Origin: Stentor roeselii
Taxonomy: Eukaryota; Ciliophora; Heterotrichea; Heterotrichida; Stentoridae
Direction of reading: 5' to 3'
Length of the DNA: 46,769 bases
Assembly: GCA_006503475.1 (NCBI GenBank)
Contig: RSEH01000324.1
Location: 1-46,769, forward strand
The number at the start of each line of letters is the position of its first letter. Within the stretch, counting starts at the first letter, position 1. A model generated the notes under the pieces. It was not told where the DNA came from and ran no database searches. It was given only the letters and a program-made list of their open reading frames with translations. Positions 18,611 through 26,368 of the stretch are shown here, piece by piece. Position numbers and translations under genes: made by a program.

Positions 18611-20746
18611 ATGGAAGAAAGTCAGATTGAAAGGAAGGAGGATGTGCTGGAATCATATCAGGTGGATAGTCTCGGGGGTAATGGCGAAGCTTCAGGACTC
18701 ATCGTGGGGGAAGTACTGGTCGCAGGGGAAAATAGGACTTTAGAACTGCACTCAGGAGAGATCCCGAAGTCTCCTGTGAAGAGAGAGCAAAGCAATTCGA
18801 AAATATCGATTCCGGTGTTGAATAGAGATACCTGCAACTCGAACACCTACGACTACAACACCCTACTCGACGTAAAGGTCCAAAAAGAAGCTCTAAGCGG
18901 CCACCGTATAAAAAACTCATCAACAGCAAAAATCCCTAAAACCCAAACAAAAATCGTCAACAACCTAAAACTTCTGGGTCCCGCAAGCTGCAAGAATCTC
19001 GCATCCGAAGTTGAAAAAAACCAAAAAATCGCTAAAATGCGAGAAGAAAAAATAAAAAATGAGTTAAAAGAATGTACTTTCGCTCCAAAAATTCTAGAAA
19101 ACCGTAAAAAACGCAGTCCAGAAGAATACTACAAAGACCAAATGAAGTTCGAAGAGAAAAAACAAGAAAAGCTGAAAAGTATTCAAAAAAATATGAGTGA
19201 AACTATTGCAAATGAACTGAATAGTTTAAGTTTCAAGCCGAACATCGCTGAAAAGTCTGCCGTCATGGCGAGCAAGCATGTTTATGAAGAAGGCACTTTT
19301 GAGCGACTATCAAAGGGTACCAAGCCGAAGGTAAAAGAAGATGAAACCCGCGAAAGCACTGAGGAAAAGTCAGTAAAAGAAGAAAAAAACGAGTTCACTT
19401 TCACCCCTTCTCTTAACATCAGGTCAAAAAACATGCTGAGAATGGCTCCAGTTGAAGAAATTTTATATGAAGACGCGAAAAGAAGACAAAAAACTAAAAA
19501 TGAAACAAAAGTCGTTTATTCTTATGAAGTCAACGTAAATTCTAACTCTGAAAAAGTACTAATTGAGAAGTTTTACAAAGATTTCCTGGAAATCTGTGAT
19601 TTTGATAACATCTGTTTTTCTGATTTAAACATGATCCTTCAAGCTCTTCACATGTCACTCGGGTCAGAAAAGAACAAAAGCAAAGAAAAAGACCTGTCAT
19701 TCAAACTATGGGAAAAAGTAACAGGCGGGGAACAGTCAGTAAGCAGTGAAAAGCTTTTAATGCATTTGATGGCGATAATGAAATACCAGACTTCAATTTA
19801 CACAGACAGCTCAGAAGCGATCTCCCCAGAAGAGACTGACACTTTGCACAATACCTACTCCTTATTCTTCGAAAACCGAAATTCAATCGTCAATCATCGC
19901 TCATCAAAAACAGAGCCGATTCCATCATTTCACCCAGAAATCAGCTTAAACAGCAAAAAAATCCTCGAAGACACTTCCTATGAAAGCATCGTCAAACGTC
20001 GAGAACTACGCAAAATGGAAGTGATTCAAGAAAACGAGGAAAGAGAACTCAATGAATGCACCTTTCAACCCATCATCTACTCTTCGACCACCCAACTTAC
20101 AATTGAAGACATCAGAGACCCACTCTTTAAAGAATACTTGCAAATCTCTTCTCAACATTTAAATCATCGAGCTGAGTTACTTTATAACTTCGCATTGATT
20201 GAAAAGGAGAAAAAAGAGGATTTTATTAAAAGTGAAAAAGAAAAACTTCAAGAAAAAGAACTCGCTGATTGCACTTTTGCTCCAAATTATCAGAAAAGAA
20301 ACTCGGAAAAACCTAAACTTGAAGATATTCGAAGATGTGTTGAAAGACTCGCTGTTTGTAAATCGGAAAAAAAAATTGAGAAAAATTCGAAATTTTTAAG
20401 GAAAAGTAATAGCAATGCGGATGAAAAGGAAAAAAAGTTTAAGGAATGGGAAGAAAGGAAACTTAAGGAAATTAAAAGGGTTAGGGTTGAAATGGAAGAG
20501 AAAAAAAAAGTTGAACGGGAGGTTGAAGAGGATAGGAAGAGGAAGGCTGAAGAGGAAAAGAAAAGGAAGTATGAAAGACTTAAAAAGACTATTGAGGAAA
20601 AAAAAATCAAGGCGAGTGTTGATAAAAAAGCTAATTCTAAGGTGAAAGTTGTCTCAGTTTTAGTATCTGAGGAAGAAGATCCTGCAGGTACCAGTATGGT
20701 CAATTCAGAATTATCTGAAATGGCGAAAGGTAATGAGATATTATAA
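18611..20746 (+). CDS. Repetitive CTFxP-motif protein, putative ciliary or basal body
   Basis: 711 residues from ATG 18611 (the frame is open back to 18578 but only via TTG). It carries recurring motifs E-L-x-x-C-T-F-x-P: KECTFAPKI near 155, SLSFKPNI near 208, EFTFTPSL near 262, NECTFQPII near 481 and ADCTFAPN near 554. Such TFxP repeats are common in ciliate and flagellate cytoskeletal proteins. A segment at about 315-390 (FYKDFLEICDFDNICFSDL and SVSSEKLLMHLMAIMKY) has the look of a degenerate EF-hand pair. The last 110 residues are a highly charged Glu/Lys/Arg coiled coil. It converges with the small gene at 20751, with four bases between stops. Function unknown; cilium-related is an inference. 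Confidence 0.78.
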   Translation: MEESQIERKEDVLESYQVDSLGGNGEASGLIVGEVLVAGENRTLELHSGEIPKSPVKREQSNSKISIPVLNRDTCNSNTYDYNTLLDVKVQKEALSGHRIKNSSTAKIPKTQTKIVNNLKLLGPASCKNLASEVEKNQKIAKMREEKIKNELKECTFAPKILENRKKRSPEEYYKDQMKFEEKKQEKLKSIQKNMSETIANELNSLSFKPNIAEKSAVMASKHVYEEGTFERLSKGTKPKVKEDETRESTEEKSVKEEKNEFTFTPSLNIRSKNMLRMAPVEEILYEDAKRRQKTKNETKVVYSYEVNVNSNSEKVLIEKFYKDFLEICDFDNICFSDLNMILQALHMSLGSEKNKSKEKDLSFKLWEKVTGGEQSVSSEKLLMHLMAIMKYQTSIYTDSSEAISPEETDTLHNTYSLFFENRNSIVNHRSSKTEPIPSFHPEISLNSKKILEDTSYESIVKRRELRKMEVIQENEERELNECTFQPIIYSSTTQLTIEDIRDPLFKEYLQISSQHLNHRAELLYNFALIEKEKKEDFIKSEKEKLQEKELADCTFAPNYQKRNSEKPKLEDIRRCVERLAVCKSEKKIEKNSKFLRKSNSNADEKEKKFKEWEERKLKEIKRVRVEMEEKKKVEREVEEDRKRKAEEEKKRKYERLKKTIEEKKIKASVDKKANSKVKVVSVLVSEEEDPAGTSMVNSELSEMAKGNEIL

Positions 20747-20750
20747 TTAA

Positions 20751-21062
20751 CTACTCCTCATCATCAAGTTCATACTTATAAGTTGGTAGAGTATCATCTA
20801 ATCGTTTCAAAGCAACTCCATGGCCATCGTAATCTTTCATTTGTTCAATCATCTCATTGTATTCCTTTTTTTGATAATAATCTCTCTCAGACACTGAAGT
20901 CCTGATTTGCGATTTGATGCTCGTGAGATCACTTTCCATGCGCATGGCAGTTAAAACAGTAATACTAAGCAAAACAAAGTAATGGATGTAATTTTTGCCT
21001 TCTTTAATCCTTTCATATGAAGCTTTGTTATTAAATATCTGAGTTTTCAAAACTTGACCCAT
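20751..21062 (-). CDS. Small single-pass membrane protein
   Basis: 103 residues with one hydrophobic segment at about 27-43 (IHYFVLLSITVLTAMRM), preceded by a basic N-terminus and followed by a charged helical region and an acidic tail (YELDDEE). The size and layout resemble small subunits or assembly factors of the mitochondrial inner membrane, but I cannot assign a family. ATG at 21062 and TAG stop. The C-terminus converges on the gene ending at 20746. Confidence 0.65.
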   Translation of the reverse strand: MGQVLKTQIFNNKASYERIKEGKNYIHYFVLLSITVLTAMRMESDLTSIKSQIRTSVSERDYYQKKEYNEMIEQMKDYDGHGVALKRLDDTLPTYKYELDDEE

Positions 21063-21623
21063 TTTTATTGAATGATGCCATCATAGAATGTTCTATAAGA
21101 TGGGTGTGAGTGAATGATAAAGAAAGTGTTTTTTTGTATGTTTAGAAGTTATTGATTTCAATCACCAGCCCTTAACCGAAATAAGATAAAACTTAGGATT
21201 TTATTATGAATTTTATTTTTTAAGTTTAATTAAGGTCATTTATTATCTGTTTAGTTCCTATCTAAAATTGATATGAAAAACCGGGAAAAGTGTTTCGATA
21301 TTATAATATGAGATTCTCAGATAGTAAACTACCATGTTTGTTAAAATGACTCAAAAACCTTCTTATCCTTAAAACATCTACAATATCCAAGTCACTAAAA
21401 CACCTAAACCAACAAATCTATAAAAAGCTAAGATCCCTAAAATAAACCTATATAAATAATAAAATCCCTATCACATATCTCTCACTTCCAATAATCCAAA
21501 TCACCAAAAATCTCTCCCATAAAACCCCATAAACCCCAAATCCAATCAACCCAAAAAACCTTCTTAAAATCCTTTTCAATCCCTTTCAATCCCCATTCCC
21601 AAACCTTTTCCTTCAAATAAAAA
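21063..21623. other. Spacer between divergent genes, C-rich second half
   Basis: 560 nt. The first half is ordinary AT-rich sequence. From about 21350 to 21620 the plus strand is nearly G-free and rich in A and C, with recurring CCCAAA, AAACCT and AATCC words up to the ATG of the BTB gene. It resembles in composition the complement of the G-rich array at 12360-12663 but is not a clear tandem repeat. No RNA gene seen. Confidence 0.5.
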
Positions 21624-22574
21624 ATGCTAAGTCGATCAAACGTTCCCCAAGCCCAAGACATAATATTCGAGGCAGGAGAGGACCTATTCAGCAACTCCTC
21701 CTTAGTGATGACATCAGGAGCTCACAAGCGAATCCCTCTGACACGTTCTCGTAACGCCCAAAGTTACATCTACGAGTTCTGTGGCATGGTCGGAGCCTCT
21801 CCGAGCACATTGAGATTTACGCTTGAAAGTCGTCCTCTCGACGTGAGTTTAACAATAATTTCTCCGTCATTGATTAAGGTCTATCACTGCACAAGTATTC
21901 TTCACAGTTCAAACAACTCTCTTCAACCAGCGCTTTTAGACCTTCTTGAGTCAGGGATTCAATCAGACGTCTCAGTAAGGGTCAAGGGGAAGGTTTTCAA
22001 GGTGCATAAATGCATTTTAATGTGCAGGTCTCCCAAGTTTCAAGCCATGTTCGCCAGCGAGATGATCGAAAAGAACCAGGGTGTTATTTTCTTAGAAGAA
22101 ACTGATGAGGTGTTATTTGAGAAACTTTTGCAATGGATTTACAGTGGAAATGTCGTCATGCCTGAAAAAATCGAAGATGTTTGTGAACTGATGATCATCG
22201 CTGATGAGTACTTTTTAAATGACTTGAAAATGCGATGTGAAGAGGATATTATTTCGAAGTTAAGTGCGGAAAACCTTATTGATATCATGGTCGAGTCTTC
22301 TAGACTGCCTTTGACAGGCGAGACTTTGATCACTGAATGTCTGGAGATGTTCGTGAAAGACTACCCGAAAGTAAAGGAAACTGCTGACTTAGAACAAAAG
22401 ATTTCAAGTGTTCCTGGCCTTATGTTGAAGCTATTCAACCGTTTTCACTCCATATCCAAAAAGGCGCGAAAACGACGAGTCACCTTCCGAATCAACGAAG
22501 ACGTAGTTAACACCCTAGACGACGTTTCTCTCATCAACTCAGGGTATTCCTCAACTGCGAGTAGTTACACTTAA
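21624..22574 (+). CDS. BTB/POZ domain protein
   Basis: 316 residues. A BTB domain at about 115-225 is shown by SDVSVRVKGKVFKVHKCILM, the MCRSPKFQAMF and LLQWIYSGNV motifs and the following helices; a BACK-like helical stretch follows to about 260. The N-terminal 110 residues do not match a domain I know. BTB proteins act as dimers and as CUL3 ubiquitin ligase adaptors; the substrate-binding part here would be the N-terminal half, unlike the usual BTB-BACK-Kelch order. The C-terminus is basic (KKARKRR). The next gene starts 12 nt after its stop. Confidence 0.85.
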   Translation: MLSRSNVPQAQDIIFEAGEDLFSNSSLVMTSGAHKRIPLTRSRNAQSYIYEFCGMVGASPSTLRFTLESRPLDVSLTIISPSLIKVYHCTSILHSSNNSLQPALLDLLESGIQSDVSVRVKGKVFKVHKCILMCRSPKFQAMFASEMIEKNQGVIFLEETDEVLFEKLLQWIYSGNVVMPEKIEDVCELMIIADEYFLNDLKMRCEEDIISKLSAENLIDIMVESSRLPLTGETLITECLEMFVKDYPKVKETADLEQKISSVPGLMLKLFNRFHSISKKARKRRVTFRINEDVVNTLDDVSLINSGYSSTASSYT

Positions 22575-22586
22575 TGTCCTTATAAT

Positions 22587-23924
22587 ATGGTCGAAGTCTC
22601 AGCGTCGACTTTGTTACTCGCTTGTTGCTTGTTATTCTGTTTTTACCTGCTGAAGACCCAGAAACCTTCACCACAAAAACAAGAAATTCCCTTAAAAGCC
22701 AAGCGAATCACGAAAAACTCTTCAATGTCTTCAATCATGTCTCTTCCAAAAGTCTCAAGTGTGCCTTACAAGGCGAAAAAAGTGATAAAAATCTGCATCA
22801 CTGGCGGCCCTGGCTCAGGAAGAGTGACTGCAATGGCCCGTCTCGCTTTCCGCCTTCCTGAAATGGGATATCGGGTCATTTCAGTCCCTGACGCCGCAGT
22901 TCTACTTAAAGAAGGAGGAGTCAACATCGATATTTATTCCATGAATCAAACTCAAGTCATTGAAGTCCAACTTCGCATCATTCGGCTTCGAATGGCCTTA
23001 GAGGAGATTTTTTCTGAAATCGCGGAAAGATGTGGAGAAAAAGTTATAATGATTTGTAATTCAGGAGTTATCAATGGCGCTGCTTATGTCGGCAAAGATG
23101 CTTGGCAGGCTGTGCTGGATGAACTTGGAGTTACTGGAGTTCATTTAAGGGACTTTCGGTATGATGCTGTTTTGCATCTGGTCACTGCTGCTTGTAATGC
23201 GGAGAAGTATTATTCTAGGAATAAAACTGGAGTTTCTGTTGAAGAGGCTAGAAAGATTGATAAGAATTTACAGGATGCTTATACTGGACATCCTAAGTTT
23301 TTTATTATTGGGAATGATTGTGCGACTTTTGAGGAAAAGATGCAGAAGGTCACTGATGTTGTGTTTAAAACTTTGAATATCCAGTCTGTTAAACAGCTTT
23401 CGTATAAGTTGCTTGTTCATGTTAAGGAACTTGACTCTGAACTTATTCCTATTGTTCCTGAACATATTAAGTCCCAGAAGATCTTTGTTGAAGAAACTTT
23501 TATTCAGAGTGAGGAAGGGGTTATCACGAGGGTTCAGAAGAGAGGACATTCTGATAGTTATAATTATTTGCTTACCAGTGAAAAATTAAGAGATGATGGT
23601 ACAACTGAGACCAATAGCCAGATAATTTCCCCAAGAGCTTACATGAATTACCTAGAAAAGCGAGACATTACAAGAAATACAGTCAAACGTGTCTTAATCT
23701 GCTTTATATACGATGAAAATTACATGATTCTCGACACATTCTTCAACAGCAAGTTCAAAGGTAGTCTTTTAAGAATCGAGTCAAATAAACAACTTGACGA
23801 AATCTTAATTCCAGACTTCTTGAAAACAATTAGAAGTGTTCAAAACGACCCAGGTTACTCAACTCATAAGCTAGCAAAGAAAGACTGGTACGAGAGTCCA
23901 GGGCCTAAATCATTAAGTAGTTAG
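22587..23924 (+). CDS. TTD14-like P-loop plus CYTH-like protein, degenerate Walker A
   Basis: 445 residues. A hydrophobic N-terminal anchor (about 6-22) is followed by a linker and an AAA_28/TTD14-type nucleotide-binding fold starting KICITGGPGSGRV (P-loop 73-80), then ICNSG and DAVLHLVTAACNAEKYYS. The C-terminal part from about 270 resembles the CYTH-like domain of TTD14 (TRPL translocation defect 14), with alternating acidic and basic residues. Family P-loops read GGPxxGKTT; here the lysine is Arg and the next residue Val, so nucleotide hydrolysis is doubtful. In flies TTD14 binds GTP and phosphoinositide in vesicle traffic. Sits 12 nt after the BTB gene and 22 nt before the next. Confidence 0.75.
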   Translation: MVEVSASTLLLACCLLFCFYLLKTQKPSPQKQEIPLKAKRITKNSSMSSIMSLPKVSSVPYKAKKVIKICITGGPGSGRVTAMARLAFRLPEMGYRVISVPDAAVLLKEGGVNIDIYSMNQTQVIEVQLRIIRLRMALEEIFSEIAERCGEKVIMICNSGVINGAAYVGKDAWQAVLDELGVTGVHLRDFRYDAVLHLVTAACNAEKYYSRNKTGVSVEEARKIDKNLQDAYTGHPKFFIIGNDCATFEEKMQKVTDVVFKTLNIQSVKQLSYKLLVHVKELDSELIPIVPEHIKSQKIFVEETFIQSEEGVITRVQKRGHSDSYNYLLTSEKLRDDGTTETNSQIISPRAYMNYLEKRDITRNTVKRVLICFIYDENYMILDTFFNSKFKGSLLRIESNKQLDEILIPDFLKTIRSVQNDPGYSTHKLAKKDWYESPGPKSLSS

Positions 23925-23946
23925 TCTGTACTAAAGGACTAAATAA

Positions 23947-24876
23947 ATGGAAGATGACATTAAAGATGAGTTCAATCTCGCCTCTCTTCTTAATCCCAGG
24001 TTTTCCACATCTTCAGAGGGTGTTGCTTTTGAATGGACATGCTCTCATTGTACGAAAGGGCATTTCATTGTAATCATTATTGCTATGATTTTGACTTATG
24101 TGGTTCAGCTGCTCTCTTTTGTCATATGTCTGGCTTATTTGAAGCCTGATCTTATACAGTATCATCAATCTGCTGCCTTGACTCAGCCATATTTTGAATG
24201 TTTTCAATTGTTCGTACTTTCTTTTATAGTTCACTTCCAGTTTCATGCATTTTATCTAGAACCTTTTAAGATTTTGAATTTGATATCGAAGCATCTTCAT
24301 TATACTAATATCACTGCCACTATTTTGACCAGTTCAATTCTAATCTCAATCGACTACGAGTCAAATCATTTCAACCAGATCTACCAAATGAACACCCTGA
24401 TACTATTATTAATTCTAATAACCTATTCCTACACAGCTCTTTCCACCTACATCCAAACTACCAAAAATTCCAGATTCCGTCAAATTCTCGGTTTCAACAT
24501 CTTATATTCACTAACCCTTCCCTTAATAATCATCGAGTTAGGCGAGTCAATTTTCCGAGTATCAAGTTTCTACAACAAATTATTCTTATCCGAGTCCTCA
24601 AGAGTGATTCTTTTCACAACTCTTTACTTCTCACTAGGATCCTCATCCTTATTCCTAACAAGCGACGTTTACCTCGGTTTAAGTTTCGCTTTAAACCTTC
24701 TCGGCACCTGTGCAGTCCAATCATACAACATCTGCAAAGACTTCGAAAACTACTGCAGCACAACAGCGAGTGCCTTGTCAGGAACATTCAGCATGTTGAC
24801 AATATTCGAGTGTCTGTTCATTTTTTACAGATTTCCTCGAGTTTATTGTTTTGACTATTCAGTCCGCAGGTTTTAA
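23947..24876 (+). CDS. Multi-pass membrane protein, unknown family
   Basis: 309 residues with about seven hydrophobic segments (roughly 40-65, 84-102, 120-135, 147-165, 183-200, 220-240 and 242-290). The N-terminus has a cytosolic-looking acidic stretch and a Cys pair (CSHC) just before helix 1. I do not recognise the family; the layout is reminiscent of ciliate seven-helix proteins. The second half is C/A-rich at third positions while the first 370 nt are T/G-rich. The exosome gene begins 19 nt after its stop. Confidence 0.7.
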   Translation: MEDDIKDEFNLASLLNPRFSTSSEGVAFEWTCSHCTKGHFIVIIIAMILTYVVQLLSFVICLAYLKPDLIQYHQSAALTQPYFECFQLFVLSFIVHFQFHAFYLEPFKILNLISKHLHYTNITATILTSSILISIDYESNHFNQIYQMNTLILLLILITYSYTALSTYIQTTKNSRFRQILGFNILYSLTLPLIIIELGESIFRVSSFYNKLFLSESSRVILFTTLYFSLGSSSLFLTSDVYLGLSFALNLLGTCAVQSYNICKDFENYCSTTASALSGTFSMLTIFECLFIFYRFPRVYCFDYSVRRF

Positions 24877-24895
24877 TAAATTTCTTAGAATAGCG

Positions 24896-25420
24896 ATGAA
24901 GCCCAGCAAACTCGTAGAAACTGGATGGTCTTGCATGAGTTTTCACAGAGCTTCCTACGGGAATACTGAGGTCCTCGCCGTTGTTTACGCGCCTTTTGAA
25001 TCTCGCATGACAGCCAAGAGCAATTTCTCGAAAGGGCTTGTTGAAGTCGTGCTTTCTGATGTGAACGTCGCGGATGATCACTCTGAAAAGGAAAGAATCA
25101 TCAGCGACTTGTTTTCGTCAGTGATCCAACTTCAGAAGTACCCTTATTTGACAGTCATGATTTGCATTCAGATATTTGTGAAAGACTTTAATTTTTTTTC
25201 TGCTTGCATCAACTCAGCTTTTCAAGCTGTTAAAAAAGCGAATCTCGCTTTGAACTGCTCTGTTGTCGCGAAAGACTTTTTGGTTGGACAGGGTGTTACG
25301 AGTCTTGCAATTGTTCCGAAGACTGATGAGATTTTGATGAGTTTTAGTGAAAATGTTTTGAGTTTTGAAGAGTTTGAAAGAATTTTGAATCACTTGGCTA
25401 GTGAAGAAGAGGCTTATTAA
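24896..25420 (+). CDS. Exosome RNase PH-like subunit (RRP46/EXOSC5-like)
   Basis: 174 residues from ATG 24896 (an in-frame TTG extension to 24851 overlaps the previous gene and is not used). The order of motifs fits one RNase PH domain: FHRASYGNTEVLAVVYAP, KGLVEVVLSD, the SEKERIISDLF helix, LTVMICIQIF, and ACINSAFQAVKKANLAL. In eukaryotes this subunit is part of the catalytically inactive six-member ring of the RNA exosome. Short length and lack of an extended N-terminus favour RRP46 over RRP41 or MTR3; I cannot separate them fully. Very compact context, 19 nt from the upstream gene. Confidence 0.78.
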   Translation: MKPSKLVETGWSCMSFHRASYGNTEVLAVVYAPFESRMTAKSNFSKGLVEVVLSDVNVADDHSEKERIISDLFSSVIQLQKYPYLTVMICIQIFVKDFNFFSACINSAFQAVKKANLALNCSVVAKDFLVGQGVTSLAIVPKTDEILMSFSENVLSFEEFERILNHLASEEEAY

Positions 25421-25472
25421 GTTTTAGTTTAAATATTTGGAATCAAGCCTCGATGCTTATGAAAAATAATTT

Positions 25473-26368
25473 TTATAGTCGAGGAGTCAGGGCAAAGCCC
25501 AGGCCAGTCAGTCCAACAATAATCCCTGAATGATAAGCGTAAAAAAGAAGTGAAAATTGAGGATTTTCACAGTGTAAAAGTGCCAACTCGTATAACTTTC
25601 CAAAGAAACAATGAGGAAAATCAAAAGAAATTGAAATCCAGTCATTTCGCTTACATGTTCTGAGTTTTTCAGGTAGTCCCAGAACCATTTTCCTAACGAA
25701 GCCGAAAGTGATTCCCCATAGTCGCCTGTCAAGTCCCAAGTCAATCGCGATTACCTTTCCTGAGAAGTGAAGGGGGAAGACATTGATAACAAAATTGACA
25801 CTTGTCTTGGCCCTACTTAAAAATACTTCAACAGTCCATGAGTGAAGAGATGAAAGTCAGTCCAAAAGACCTGAGACACTTCTTTTGGGTTCAAAGTGAA
25901 GGACAAGTCATCGCCGAGGAACAAAAACACTGAATAGGACTTACTGTGAACTGATACAAACAACGTACGTCGACGGAAGTGCTTGTAAACGTTTTCTGAG
26001 GGTGTATGGCCCAGGTAATGAAAGTTACTGCTTCTTAGGTCTACTCCGATTTCTTCTAATGTTTCTCGAATTGCTGCTTGTTTTGATGACTCGCCTTTTT
26101 CTACTTTTCCACCTGGAAATGCGATTTGACCAGAATGAATGTCTTTTTTGTTCAAGGCACGCTTTATGAATAGAAGTTCTAACGAGTTGCTGTGAAGTTT
26201 GGAAAGATGGTAAAAAAAATCGTCCGGGGATGAAGAGGGTGAGGGTGGAAATCGATTTGAAGTGGGGGATAAACGGAATAGAGCTACTACGCTTGCACTT
26301 TTTTGAGAGGGGGATGGAATTTCTGATTGTTCGAGCTTCCTGGATAGATGAAATAGAGTTTCAGACAT
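25473..26368 (-). CDS. Nudix hydrolase (CoA diphosphatase-like), one 14-nt intron
   Basis: Exons 26368-25827 and 25812-25473 join to 293 residues. The Nudix box GGKVEKGESSKQAAIRETLEE lies at about 86-106 (GX5EX7REUXEEXGU from 87 to 109), preceded by LLFIKRALNKKDIHSGQIAFPGG, which is the CoA-pyrophosphatase (NUDT7/NUDT8) signature. Without splicing the protein stops at HGLLKYF after 183 residues; removing 14 nt continues as LLKAKTSVNFVINVFPLHF and then DLGLDRRLWGITFGFV, the usual C-terminal strand and helix of this family. Expected reaction: hydrolysis of CoA or a related nucleotide diphosphate. Two hydrophobic segments near the C-terminus are unusual. Confidence 0.8.
25813..25826 (-). other. 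14-nt intron (GTATTTTTAAGTAG)
   Basis: Read on the minus strand it begins GTA and ends TAG, holds the in-frame TAA that ends the unspliced frame, and its length of 2 modulo 3 is required to join the two Nudix frames. An 11-nt alternative (ending at the earlier AAG) would also keep frame but is less likely. Confidence 0.65.

Noticed and set aside
20290-20703. 137-codon minus-strand ORF
   Set aside because: Shadow of the Lys/Glu-rich coiled coil of the plus gene; Ser/Phe/Leu-rich translation is the usual antisense artefact.
24851-24895. N-terminal extension of the exosome subunit
   Set aside because: Would need a TTG start and overlaps the preceding gene; the first ATG at 24896 fits the family length.
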